In this document: in pieces, positions 1 through 13,200 of the stretch
How the letters are laid out: every line of letters begins with the position of its first letter
Position numbering within the stretch: position 1 is the first letter of the stretch
From: Ascidia mentula
Taxonomy: Eukaryota; Chordata; Ascidiacea; Phlebobranchia; Ascidiidae
Direction of reading: 5' to 3'
Assembly: GCA_947561715.1 (NCBI GenBank)
Contig: OX387199.1
Span: 1,617,001 to 1,681,000, forward strand
Length of the DNA: 64,000 nt
The notes under the pieces: generated by a model
Seen by the model: the letters and a program-made list of their open reading frames with translations, nothing else
What the model was told of the DNA's origin: nothing
Databases searched by the model: none
Made by a program: the position numbers and the translations under genes

Positions 1-770
1 AATCATCAACCAGTTAAAGCAAACTTTCCCATTACGAACAACGAACTGTTGGTGACGTAGTAAACAGAACTTTTACCTGCGGAACGAACATCTGATGATG
101 GCGACAAAAAGCCACAACGTAATGTCAATAAAGTCTGCGGGAGATTTATTCCTTACATCTAATCAATACCGCCTCCAGTGACAGAAGTGCATCTAATAAG
201 CGTAAGGTTCTTAGCAACCGTTGCCAACTAATAATTTTTTCCAGTTGTTTAAGCAGTGTATTTTTACTCAACATGTTTCGTACAAACAATTTTACAAAAA
301 CAATAAAAATTTTTACAAAAACAATAGAAAATTTTTTTCAATGGCAGTTTTGCATTCGTGGCAACCGGATTCGGCCGCTTAGCTGGGTGTTCAGACCTGA
401 TATTGGGCCGCGTTCACCCAACTACAATTCATTTACTTGGAACAAAATCACATATTTTGTAACCGTTCACCTAACCTTAAACGTTGCTGCTGTTTCGGCT
501 ACAGATAACATACGCTTAAATGACAACTACGTGAGAATATATGTACGTTGGCTCAGTGCCGGATTAACTATTTAAGCAAACATGGCACATGTCTTAGTTG
601 CTGTTAAAAATCTAGGCTAACTTAATAACTTTATGATGTAAAGTTAGCGATTAAATTAAAATTACCTTTTATTTTTGATTAAATATTTCAGGCGTTTCAC
701 TTCACCATTATACAAAGTACTTTATATTATTTATCAGCTGTGTTAGTGAATATGAAATATAAAAACTAAC

Positions 771-2678
771 CTGTACAAGCCGACACCGAGATACTCCCAG
801 TCATAATAACGACACATCCAACGTGTGAGTAGTAAATGAACGGCGTTGACTGGATTGGAATCTGACTCTTGACCTCTGCATAACATTTGCTCGATGACAG
901 CTTTTCGCACAAGTTTCACGAACAGAAATTGCTCAAAATGTTTAAACATCAGATTTACTAGCGCATTGTGCAAGCAAAAGTGATTGTTATTCACGAATAA
1001 TGCGTATTATTAGCACTAATATGAGCGTTTAACTTGGCTTATGATGTCGAAATATTTGAAAACGCAAACCACTACAGATAAATTGGTAACATTGAAATTA
1101 TATGGTTTATAAATGCTGATTATTATCAACACATGCGATTTGATCGCAGGTTTGGTCACAAATATTCTCACCTTACAGAAGTTGTTTCTTCGATATAAAA
1201 CCAGGTAATCCTGAGCGAGAATCGACCGATCATCCAATTGCCTGCCCTAATTACAACTTACACTTAAACGGATGTGGTAGTGGTGGTGGGGATTGTGGTG
1301 TTACCCAAGTAGAGACTCCATGTAACTATTGGTCGAAATGTTGGTGTACGTTACATTGCATCCGGTGACTCTGGAAATGTGCAGTTATCAGTATAAGTGG
1401 GAAGCAGACGCTTGGAGTCGGGATCTTCTACGTTGATCAGACTTCCGAGTGCAAACCAGAGAGACAACTTGTTCAACCAAGGCGCCGTGCAATGAAGTGA
1501 TGAATAATAGAAAATATTTTTTACATCATTCAAAACAAGATGAAAACATTCCGATTCTTCAACCTTTCAACGCTTCTATGATTGAGAATGTGATGAAACC
1601 GATGGTATGCGAACTTGAAGCACGCTGTCATCAAGACGATACCATCGTTAGCGTTGCAAATGTAACAAAATCGTTATTCTTTGGTCAAATTTATCAATCT
1701 TTAGTGATTTTATCGGATCGCAACGTTTGAAGTAGGCGTATACGCTACACATCCCCTGCACATAGCTATCAGCGTAATGATCATATTCGGGAAAAGAGCA
1801 GTACGGACAGCACTGCAAAACGACTTTTTGGTTTTGTATGGTTGTAGACGGGTCACTAGTTACTATAAATCCCATTACTGGTATTAACTCTCTAACAAGG
1901 GTAAGCTTCAGTTATGCCTCAAGCAATTATTAACACCAATGATTGAATTAAAACCCCATATTCTTATTTTCACTCATGTTTTGGAAACCAATGCAGGCCA
2001 AAAATACACAACCATTCGTTTCGTTAACGGAGAGTTACATTCTTGTGTCTTTGATAGACTTCCAAGTCAAGTATCGTTACCAAACTGACTGAATTAAACA
2101 CGCTGCTTTGGTTTGTGAGATGCGTAATCCATCCATACGCGTCCAGAAGGTTGTTCGAAACCTTGAATCCAAATCAAAATCAAACTGCCATGTTTATCTC
2201 TTAAATGTAAAAAAACATTAGGTCCGAAACGCAAACGTCAACCCTTTCTAACTGCGTCACACACGATAAGGTTGGGGAACCACCTGACAAGTTTCTTTTA
2301 ACTCAGGATTCAAATAAGCAAAGTAAACCTGATATATGGTGTTGAGTCGAAGGCGGTGAATCAAAGGAATGTAGAAGACGTGAGCAACCAATGTCGGTGC
2401 AACCATAGTTGAAGGAATACCAAATCGTCACCATTCCGAACAGGTTGGTCTCCGGTGGCAAAGCGAAGACGATGATTGCAGATATGAAGGTAACGGCGAT
2501 GGAAAAGTCGACCGGTACCTGTTGGTAAAACTACTTCTTTACTGTGGACTTCAGAGAAATATCAAATTTTATATCTGGACTTTGGTGACTTCTTTCTGCC
2601 ACCATAAAAGTAGTTCTCAACAATTTTCTTCCGTCGATCGAAGAAGATTCCGAAGGCGGCGGAAAGCACGAGGGGAAC
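771..2678 (-). pseudogene. SLC5-family sodium:solute symporter relic, copy 1
   Basis: Minus-strand pieces in the correct family order: 2678-2583 (VPLVLSAAFGIFFDRRKK, then ENYFYGGRKKSP), 2518-2329 (VPVDFSIAVTFISAI, then YIPLIHRLRLNTIYQ), ~1812-1670 (VRTALFPNMIITLIAMCRG, CDPIKSLKIDKFDQ), ~1533-1355 (LSLWFALGSLI, LLPTYTDNC) and 875-771 (FIYYSHVGCVVIMTGSIS). These match the GGR...SAITVLGxP, CDP...DQ and late-TM signatures of the SLC5 monocarboxylate/multivitamin transporter branch (family knowledge). The reading frame shifts once inside the 190-nt second piece, the first donor is mutated (AAAGTCC), and the middle TM exons were not found. It is therefore most likely dead. The missing start could lie in the unassigned DNA to the right. 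Confidence 0.6.
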
Positions 2679-2699
2679 TCAAAATTTCACCACAAGTTT

Positions 2700-5600
2700 T
2701 AAGTTTCACACCCACCTTTAATTCTTTCAACACACCTAGCGACTACAACTATAAGGAAGTTTTTAATCTATTACCACTTTCACGCTACAAAGTACACACA
2801 ACACACTCAACCAAAGGCCGTATTTGTATACAACTCCAATTGTTCCTAGTTTTATTCCCGGAAAGTACCAGAGACACTGGAACATGTCACCCCCTATCCT
2901 TGGCGATACTGTTGTAATAAATAACCTTAGGAAGTGGTAATGTTTCATACAAAGGCATGATTGACAGGATCGCCCCACTGCACAGGTCCTTAGGAACTAT
3001 TAAGGTTTTCATGAAGAAAAAAACCATTGAAGCTTCAGCATGCACTTTCCGCAAAATATATCACGGCTCTTGGTAACGTTTTATTACACCTATATTATGT
3101 AATAGAACTCTACACGCCTTCACGCTACAAGTAAACCCAACACACACCTACTGTAGAGTTGATGTTGCAATAAATTTATTACCAATACTAATTAGCACAA
3201 AAATGTCACATTGTTATGTTCCTGGAGCCGACCTGAACCGAACTGAGTGTGATCAGTGAACTATATCGTTGCTGATGACGTTGACAAAATTATGATCATG
3301 CAGACGCAAGCTTGTTTCTGCCTTCAAACAGAGGAACATTATGTCAAAATTTTGTAGACCCGGATCGGACTCTTTAGTACCACCTTGTGGCTGAATATTT
3401 TTTGGCACCATGCCCACTAGCGATATTTGTTGTGTATTGAATTACTGCAACGCAAATTCGTTTTTCTTAAATTTTACGTGTTGCCATTTTTGGGAGGAAA
3501 ACTTCTTACCAGTTTAGGAGGAAGTTGATCTCCACGAAATAATTCCAAACGATCCATCATATTTACTTGAATTCGATAAAAGGGAATCCTAGGAAGGAGT
3601 AGGCGGGTTATCTCTTACACAACGTCAACTTCCATTTACACAATGCAAAGCAACTTCTAGAACGTAATAACTCTTATATCTGAGGCTACTGCCAACATAC
3701 GTGAAAGAATTCTCAAGCCGAAACTCTATGGCGAGCGTTCATATTTCACGCCAAAGGCGATCGACAGCGAAACAGTCATGGAGCGAAACGATAAGATACA
3801 GCTAACAACAAACTATGCAGTATTTTGTGATGTCATCAACCAAATCAATTACTAAACAATGTTTTTGTGCACAATTTTTCTCCAGACTAATTTTCCTAAA
3901 ACCCGTTCCAATCAAAGCACGTAACTGTCAAATATTCTTCACTTAACCTTGACAAACAAGCAGAATTCCTCAACAAAACGCACAAAACATCAACCAAACA
4001 TTTATACAAAGCAACTGCAAAACTACAATCTGTCCTAGAGTGGAAAACAACGCACACAAAGTTGCCTCTCCACGCTGGAAGCTGGAACCTTGATTGATGC
4101 TGGAAACACTAGACACTGACGCCATCAAAGTTACCTGTTCTCTCACACGGCGTAACAAAAGTGAATGTGGATTACATGGCGTAACAAAAGTGAAAAGTGG
4201 ATGACTTCATGCTGCAATGGGTGGAGCGATATGAATTGTCCAAGTTGTCCGCATCTGGACGAGTTGCTTCATGTCACAGATTTTTATACTTGGAGTAATA
4301 AGAAACATGTGTTTCTAACTAATACGTACTATGTTGTCGGTTTACATGAATTGGCCCCAGATAATGCATTTTCTATCATGTGCAACCAAACATTATTCCT
4401 CAACAAAATGCATTAAACCAGCATAATTCTTGAAGCTTAATTGCAACGAAAACTCGAATTGGTGACGAAATTTAAGCAGAAATATTCAACATCGAAACTA
4501 TTTGAAACTCACAGATCAGTTTTGTTTCAGTAACAGTCGATAAAGCGACATTTAGCGGCAAAATATATTTCCACAAACTTACACTAGACGTCGTGCTAAA
4601 CAATACATCGGGTAAGAATAATGTTGGGTGACGTCATCCACGTTTATCAAGCAGAAATCCAGGATAACCTGGTTCCGAATATCGCTGTGGTAAAAAGGGT
4701 TAAAAGAAAAATGTATTGGGTGACATCGGGCAAATCAACACTTAAACATTGAAAAACAAACCTAATGAATGTCGGTCGTATCCCGGTGCTAGCTGCACAA
4801 TGTAACCCACCTTTCAATACAACTTAACAGATGCCTTTACAAATATCACTTCCCAACCGTAAGCACTTTGTATTGAAACAAAACAAGAAGTACAACATAT
4901 GTCGGGGATTCCACATAAGCAATTGACAGCATCGGTTAAACGCTGGGTGGCGACATCCAGCAGCAATGATTCACAATAGCGATTGCACAAAAAACAACAT
5001 TTAATGTTCAAATATTTACAACATAAACCTTCCACTTCCACCCGTTATAACTTCATTAAACCCATAGATAGATACAGATTTGTTTGAAGTAAACAAAAAA
5101 AAAACTTGCGCCGATGAAACCGAACCGTAGTTGGTGGAAGATCGGTTGTTCTCGTTATCAAACATATAAGTTACGAACATAAAAAAATCTTCGTTCAAAA
5201 ACCAACAAAGGGTTGCCAGAATTCACGACATAATGTATCAGAAAACAATGTAATGTGGAAATACTCGATTGTAATCAGTCAAAAATTAATATAAGTCGCA
5301 CGTAAATGTTGAAAGTAATGTTTAGTGCGGAAGTAAAAGTATTGTCACAAAATCTGTCGTTCAAAATTGTTAGGAAGGCGGATAACTTTGTACGATAAAC
5401 CTCTGCTGACGGATTTACACAAGAGAGAAGTAAAGACGAAACTCAGAGCAGGAGACAAAAATATTCGTGTTTCAAAGACGTCCTTGATTGTAAGCAACAC
5501 AAACAGTAAAACTTGGCGACAATTTCAAGGAAACCAGATACATAGAGACGCATTTATAAGTTTGGCAAAGAAGTAAAAATGAGAGTTATGGAGACAAACG

Positions 5601-7140
5601 GTATTGATACGTACATTGTAAATACAAATAACACACAGAAGTTGGATAAAGCACAGAAACATGTGAAGAATATTTACAGAGCATTTGGGAATGTTTCGTC
5701 TTCGTGACATGAAGTGGAAAGGTTTATTGGTGAGAAGTGACAGAAATCCGTGTTGATTCTGGCAGCAAACAGCCTGAAGTAATAATTGTTACTTGTCGTT
5801 CAACAGAGCTTAGCGCATTTCTATCTTAGCAAGATATCGACGAGAAACACTGAACTTTAGTGTGGAATGGCCACAATATTACGATACCGATAATATAAGT
5901 TAATTGAATTTTGAATGAGTTTTGTCGCCTGGTTGTAAATCTCAGGCCTTCTTTCCAGTATTTAAAAGTCACCCGATAACAGCAAGGTTTCATAATATTT
6001 ATGTGGTATTTTGTGAAGTTTGAGCATCAAAAGTTTCGTTACCAACTTTACTGACATGAAACGATAATCGTTACTTCCGCACTAACCTTGATACAGAGTT
6101 GCGGGAAATTATCAACGGTCACAGTTCAAGTAACTGCGTTGGAAAGTTTTTGTACTCGAGGTCAAAATAAACGCTGTTACTGAGATTTCTAAATTTTTGT
6201 GAACTCCAAATGCCGTACATGACTTTTGATAAATGTAAATTTGCAAACACCCATATCTTACGTCGTATTGTTAGTGATAACAAAGTTGTACTGAAGGAAC
6301 AACCGACTATAATATTGCAAGCACAGAAAACTACGGCAAAACTATCATTTAAAGTACTATAAGTCAATTGAGATTTTTGAAATAAATCGTCGGACGTGGC
6401 CCTTAACCAAACAATGGTTTCCGAAACATACAAACGAGACTGACTCTGATGCACCACCTTGTGGTTAAACATCTGCCGAACATGCGTCAATAGGTGGAGC
6501 AAGAGATTTTTCCGGGTTTTAAAGCCGATGGTTCACAACCAATAATCGAAGTGGAAATATTCAAACTTCACGTTTTATCGATGAAACGACATTAGGAACT
6601 TCTTACTGGTTTAGGAGGGAGTTGATCTCCACAAAATAATTCCAATCGATCAATCATATTTACTTGCATTTGGTAAACCCAAATAAAAGGGATGGATTGA
6701 AGTGGAGAGTGGGAGTGAGAGATCCCAAATTGTCAACTTTGGCTTCTACAATGCAACGGATTGGTTATTTCATACATCGTTTAACTATAATAACAGTAGT
6801 GTTGATGAAAGTTTTGTTGTGATTTAAAATTATTTCATAAAACAAATATTTTGTGACGTGTACTTATTTCCATAAACGCAACATCCTCTCAAACATAATA
6901 AAATACTTCTATTCAGTCGAGTTTGTTTGTGTGATTTTATTTTAAATCTTAAGTCACATAAACTGAAAATACATGGTAGGTATTGGGTGATGTTGACTTT
7001 GTTTATATTAACCCAGTGGTGGCAACCAGAGGCTTGCACATGACACAAGCCTTAATACAAGACAACCCATGAGGTTAACATATTATTATCGTGTGAGTAT
7101 CAAATAGCAATGAGAGTTTGTACGTGGAACAAATAGTTTT
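2700..7140. other. Long stretch without recognised gene (copy 2: 31.35-34.9 kb)
   Basis: Collinear between the two segmental copies, with substitutions in all codon positions of the small ORFs, so those ORFs look non-coding. The 3' exon(s) of the LRR gene and the 5' exons of the SLC5 relic should fall here but were not recognised. Confidence 0.5.
2936..3010 (+). mobile_element. Composite SINE fragment (segmental copy at 31598-31665)
   Basis: GTAATGTTTCATACAAAGGC followed by ATGATTGACAGGATCGCCCC matches the first segment of the 46.3-kb SINE. The same piece in segmental copy 2 shows that it predates the duplication. Confidence 0.5.
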
Positions 7141-7149
7141 CATGCTTAC

Positions 7150-7299
7150 AGGGTCTGGCAGGTTCTGAAATCTCTCTTCGAAGTCATTATCTATCTGTCG
7201 TCTGACTTCAAGTTCATCTTGTATATTGTGAACACACTTGAGTAAGGTTTCTGCCACATCGCCACGTATGTCATTCCCTCCAATAACCAACTTCCTTAT
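7150..7299 (-). CDS. LRR exon type E, tail of array (gene A)
   Basis: A 150-nt phase 0-0 exon (acceptor TTTCCAG|ATAAGG, donor CCT|GTAAGC) encodes IRKLVIGGNDIRGDVAETLL, then a charged helical segment (DELEVRRQIDNDFEERF). The gene B counterpart is at 34912. It still has a donor, so at least one 3' exon is missing from this annotation. Confidence 0.55.
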
Positions 7300-10200
7300 C
7301 TGGAAATAAAAGCTTGAATTAGGAAATTAGTTCAGAAAAATGTGACATTAAATGTTTAGAACAAATATAATTGCTGGTAAAATATTAAAAACATCGACCT
7401 ATTGGGTCTCATCAGTGCAGCTATGGATTAACTAGCCAGACATAGATTATTCCATTTTGTGTGCACTACTGTCTGGAACTCACTGATCATTATTGCCTCA
7501 TTGCTTGTAGATATTTTTTTCAGAAAAAAAGAGTTTTACAATTGCTTGTTTGTGTGATTGCGTTATCTTACCAAAACGCTGAAAAGTGTGTTTTGCGTTG
7601 GCACGTGCACCATAGTTTTCTTGCTCTTACTTTGGAAGATAATGATTAAATATGAAGTCGAGTGGACGTGGAATCTCTGCTTGAACACCTGAATTCTATT
7701 GAAACGAGTATCGAGTTCACAATGGAACGTGAATACGTCGGGGTGATATCATTTTTTGATGTTTCCATTTAAAGCGAGAACCGGGGCCCTTCCGCACCAA
7801 CGCATACTGGTAACTGACTCATTCCGACAGGTATCTCTCGTTTGGGTTCGCAAACCCCATTGCCCACAAGCGTGCTGTAGTGCGTGCATTGTGAGCGGAA
7901 ACCTTAGTTTCAGAGGAAGAGGCTCAAAAACAGGAGGTTGGTAATGTGCAAAGTGCTTTTAGCAAATGGCCACCCTCGTTCCACTTAGTGGCGAAACCAA
8001 GATTCCTCGCCTAAAGGTGGCGAAGGGTGGGGTTGTGTTGTTATATATTTTGCAAGGCCTTCAGGTGTTGAACGCCCGCCTATCAGACAGCCTGCTTTGG
8101 TTTCACATCTCAAAGATCGTACATGAGATGCGTTCGATGCTGGAGGTGTGACCGCATACCCTGTGCTGACTGCGACGGCGTATACATTGGCGAGACTGGC
8201 CGCGCCCGAAAAACAACGTAAATGAAACACAAACGCAACGTGACCAACAGGTAAAATTTGGAGAAACGACAGTTTTGGATAAAATAAAGATTATTTCAAA
8301 CGGATGTTTATTGAATAAATGCACCTGAAATGGCACTGAATGTTAAAAAGCAGACATTTTTTCCTTCAGTTTATCGGCACCTAGTGAACTTCCAAGGCAT
8401 CGCAGATTATAATGTTTTTCATTTAAGCCATTTGTTTACATTCTGGTTTGTTTTAAATTACGACAATGAAAGTGTTGCAGCTTCTGCGATACACATTTGT
8501 TAGTTTCGTGCACGAGCACTAAAAAGAGAAAAAAATCTGGAACGTCATAGGCTTGACTCTGATTGTCCAGTGTGCTTGTGGAGATGTGTGGTTGTACGTT
8601 GTAGCGCATTTTCGGCTTGCTACTTCCAACCCCCAATTTATTATGTTTTTCGCGCTTTCTCGCGTTGTTTACACTCACGCACTTTGTCATACAGAAGGTG
8701 ATTTTTTGATTTTTTTTCAAAGAATGATTTTTTTTCATATGAGTTTCCCAGCTAATAGAAATTGCTTGGTAGCGTGGGCCTCTTGTACCGCTCTCTCTGT
8801 ATACGACTATGCGTGTTGGTATTATATGATGCAATATGGAAGGTGTCATCCCGAATTACACATGGCTCCAACTGAATTCGCCCTTTCAGGTTTTTTTATT
8901 GAGGGGAGTGTACAAATATGTTCAAAGAATATTCGTATTCGTATGTTGAGCCTTAGTATTACTGTTACTTGTGATCGAGCTTTACAAACTACCAATGTCT
9001 CCGTCTGCCCTATTGTAACCGCGTTACGCTACCGAAAACTGAAACGCATCTTCAAACAGAGACCTTGTCACGCTTTTTGCATTGGAGGCGACGTCACTTT
9101 CAATCAAGTGCCAAACCACTTTCCGCTCAACAGATTTAAAATAAAATTTCTTTTTTTTAAAGAATTTGGTGCTGATTAGCGCAAGAGTAATTAAAATCGG
9201 TAGATATTTCAGAAAAAGCAAACAGCGTGAAAAGGCCGGTGTTTGAAGTTCTGATGAAATACTTCGCACTTTCAATTCAACATTGTAATTTGTGAGAAAA
9301 TACTGCTAACAAATTTTCCAATAATACGATGTAACCTGTTGTAATACCAACCCAGACGAAGTTCGAATGATCGTATTACAATTTATCGTGAAATGGTAAG
9401 CATTGGTGCGGAATGGTTTGGACTGTAAAACATTTTTTGATTCTGCCAGAATGACGATTGAAATTCAAACCAAGGTAGTGCAACCAGTACTTTTGTCTTA
9501 CTTCGACTTTTGTTTTTTTAAACAGAATAAAGTTATGTGTGGTGAACGATTCCAGATTATCCAAGTGTTTCGTGACCCAAGAAGTTTGGAAACCACTGAT
9601 CTAACATACAACTTACTGGTTTCTTGAGTTTTGATACGGAATTTGCAATATTACAGATTCCACCACTTGTCATCTTACAATCCCACAGAGACAGATCCTC
9701 AATCCACTGAATACATGAAGCAATAGCAGATGCACTTTCATCATCAACTTCGTTCCCACGAAGATTCAACGACGTCATCTGAAACAAATGAAAAATTACT
9801 GGAATCAGTTTTTGTGTCAACAATATCATTGTTATCAATTATGTCGTCACAGAGGCAGAACAATCACTTGGTGAATTTAATCTTTGAGCTCCGGTAGCTC
9901 AGTCAGTTACAGAAAGAACCCGCATTACACATGGTTCCAACTTAGTAACACGTTTGTGACTTTGGTCGCAGTTATATGCCCTGCAGTGCCACGTGACCCA
10001 ATAAATTCAAATGGCTTATTACAAGGAATAAACAAATTTATTGAAGATTTTAGATCGGACCTTCTGGGGTTTATGAAGGGGAGTGTACAAACATTGCGTA
10101 GGAATTTTCCTATTTTACGATTTTGTGAAGCCTTAATCGTTTGCCTTCACTATTTTTTCAATAAAAGACGTTTTATGCAACTGTGTTACGTCAACGAAAA

Positions 10201-13200
10201 CTGAAACGCATATTTTGCGGTGGTTCGTGAGCCATAGTTTTAATTGCTTACACTACTAACAAATTTTTATCAATATTATGTAACCTGTTATAATATAAAC
10301 CCAGAAGAAATTTAAATGTTCGTGCAGAAAGGTCATGTGAAATGGTAATCATTAGTGCGGAACGCTTTTGTCGACAAAACATTTTTAGATTCGACCAAAA
10401 TGATGACAGATTTCAAACCAAAGTAGTGTAACCAGTATTTTTGTTTCAATAAAACTTTATCTTAAACAAAATAAAGTTAGGTTTGGCGAAAGATTCAAAA
10501 TCAATCAAGTGTGTCATGACCCTAAGACAGTGATTCCCAATCTTTTTGTGGTTGTGTACAACTTGGAGGTAAAACAATTTCGACGCGTACAACCTAGTTG
10601 AGTGTTACAAAGTAACCTAGGGGATGAAGTAACGAACATTTCGGGACCACTTACAGTTTTTTAATTCGAACTAAATCCGCTAATTACGGAAAGGTTCTCG
10701 CGTATCACCTGGAATGCCGTCGCGTACCACCGGTTGGGAAACACTGACCTAAGAAGTTTGGAAACCACTGGTCTAACATACAACTTACTGGTTTCTCAAG
10801 TTGTGATATGGAATTTGCAATCATGCAGATTCCACCACTTGTCATCTCACAATCCCACAGAGACAGATTCTCAATAAACTGAATACATGAAGCAATAGCA
10901 GATGCACTTTCATCATCAACTGTGTTCCCATCAAGTTTCAACGACGTCATCTGAAACAAATGGAAAATTACTGGAATCAGTTTTTATGTCAACAATATCA
11001 TTGTTATCAATTATGACGTCACAGAGGCAGAACAATCACTTGGTGAATTTATTCGTTGAGCTCCGATAGCTCAGTCAGTTAAAGAAAGAACCCGAATTAC
11101 ACATGGCTCCAACTTAGTAACACGTTTGTGACTTTGATCGCAGTTATATGCTTGCAATGCCACGAGACCCAATAAAATCAAATGGCTTTTTACAAGGAAT
11201 AAACAAACTTATTGAAGATTTTGAATTGGCCCTTCTAGGGTTTAATAAAGGGGAGTGTACAAACATTGTGTAGGAATTTTCTTGTTTTGTGATTTTGTTA
11301 TACTTTAATCGTTTGCCTTCACTATTTTTAATAAAAGACGTTTTGTGCAACTGTGTTACGTCAACGAAGCCTGAAACGCATATTTTGGGGTGGTGCGTGC
11401 GGCATAGTTTTATTTGCTTACACTACTAACAAAGTTTTTATCAATATTTTGTAACCTGTTATTATATAAACCCAGAAGTAGTTTGAATGTTCGTGTGAAA
11501 GGTCATTTAAAATTGTAATCATTAGTGCGGAACGCTTCTGTCGACAAAACACTTTTAGATTCGACCAAAATGATGACAGATTTCATACCAAAGTAGTGTA
11601 GCCAGTATTTTTGTTTTAACAAATCTTCGTCCTAAACATAATAAAATTAGGTTTAGCCAACGATTCCAAATCATCCAAGTGCGTCATGACCCTACGACAG
11701 TGATTCCCAACCTTTTTGTGGTTGCGTACAACTTGGAGGTAAAACAATTTCGACGCGTACCACCTAGTTGAGTGTTGCAAAGTAACCTAGGGGATGAAGT
11801 AACGAACATTTCGGGATCACTTGCGATTTTTCAATTCGAAATATATCCGCTAATTACGGAAAGGTGCTCGCGTATCACCTGGAATGCCGTCGCGTACCAC
11901 CGGTTGGGAAACACTGCCCTAAGAAGTTTGGAAACCACGGATCTAACATACAACTTACTGGTTTCTTAAGTTGTGATATGGAATTTGCAATCTTACAGAT
12001 TCCACCACTTGTCATCTTACAATCCCTCAGAGACAGATTCTCAATCCAATGAATACATGAAGCAATAGCAGATGCACTTTCATCATCAACTTTGTTCCTA
12101 TCAAGTTTCAACGACGTCATCTGAAACAAATTAAAAATTGCTGGAATCATTTTTATGTCAACAATATCATTGTTGTCAATTATGACGTCACAGAGGCAGA
12201 ACAATCACTTGGGTGAATTTAATCGTTGAGCTCCAGTAGCTCAGTCAGTTAGAGAAAGAATCCGAATTACACATGGCTCCAACTTAGTAACACGTTTGTG
12301 ACTTTGGTCGCAGTTATATGCCTGCAATACTACGAGACCCAATAAAATCAAATGGCTTATTACAAGAAATAAACAAACTTATTGAAGATTTCAGATCGGA
12401 CCTTCAAGTTTTAAAGGGGAGTTAATAAATACGTATGAGGAATTTTCCTATGTTGATCTTTTGTATTACTGTTACTTGTGGTCGAGCTTTACAAAGTATC
12501 AATGCCTGCGTCTGCGCTATTTTTTCAACATAACACGGATTGTGTAACTACGTTACGTTGCCGAAAACTGAAACGCATGTTTTGCGGTGGTACGTGCACC
12601 ATAGTGCGATTAAGCGATATGTGATTCGCTGAAGTATTTTCTTAGCAAAGGATAGGCTACGCTTTAGAATTTACAAGCCCTATGCAATCAACCACATTAG
12701 AAACTTAAACGCATGTTTTGCGGTGGTACGTGCGCCATAGTTTTAGGAATTTTCCTATGTTGATCTGATGTGTTACTGTTACTTGTGATCGAGCTTCACA
12801 AAGTATCAATGCCTGCCCCTGCGCTATTTTTTCAATAAAATATGGATTGTGTAACTGCGTTACGTTGCCGAAAACTGAAACGCATGTTTTGCGGTGGTAC
12901 GTGCAACATAGTGCGATTAAGCGGTATGTGATTCGCTGAAGTATTTTCTTAGCAAAGGACAGGTATACGGTTCAGAATTTACAAGCCCTATGCAAATAAC
13001 CACATTAGCCAATTACAATGGTTCGTACCTTGAAAGTGAGGCCTTGGAAATATTTGGAACCAAATAACGATATGAATAAATACGCATTTACGTAGTCGAT
13101 AAAACTACAAACAAAATATTTTACATTTACAGTTGCCCGATGCAACCCTATTGACTTTTCAAACATTGTTGATACAGCTGAAAAATTAAATCCACTTAAA

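Larger units (their letters stand above)
1..8340. repeat. Segmental duplication, copy 1 (array tail, SLC5 relic, PLE fossil)
   Basis: This stretch matches 28702-36060 at roughly 90-95% identity by eye, collinear for over 7 kb with small indels. It contains the SLC5 relic, about 4 kb in which I recognise nothing, the type E LRR exon and a Penelope-like fossil. The left boundary is cut by the window. Confidence 0.85.

Noticed and set aside
4814-5198. Two overlapping minus-strand ORFs conserved at 33047-33431
   Set aside because: Differences between the copies fall on all codon positions and change residues freely; no splice-compatible ends. Conserved only because of the recent segmental duplication.
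6119-6502. Minus-strand 127-codon ORF
   Set aside because: Most of it is deleted in segmental copy 2 (near 34.05 kb) and no family is recognisable.
8553-9179. Longest plus-strand ORF outside the NACHT exon (208 codons)
   Set aside because: It lies in a block repeated at 36.5, 40.3, 42.1 and 44.6 kb where the frame is not kept; composition is erratic and no family is recognisable. A chance ORF.
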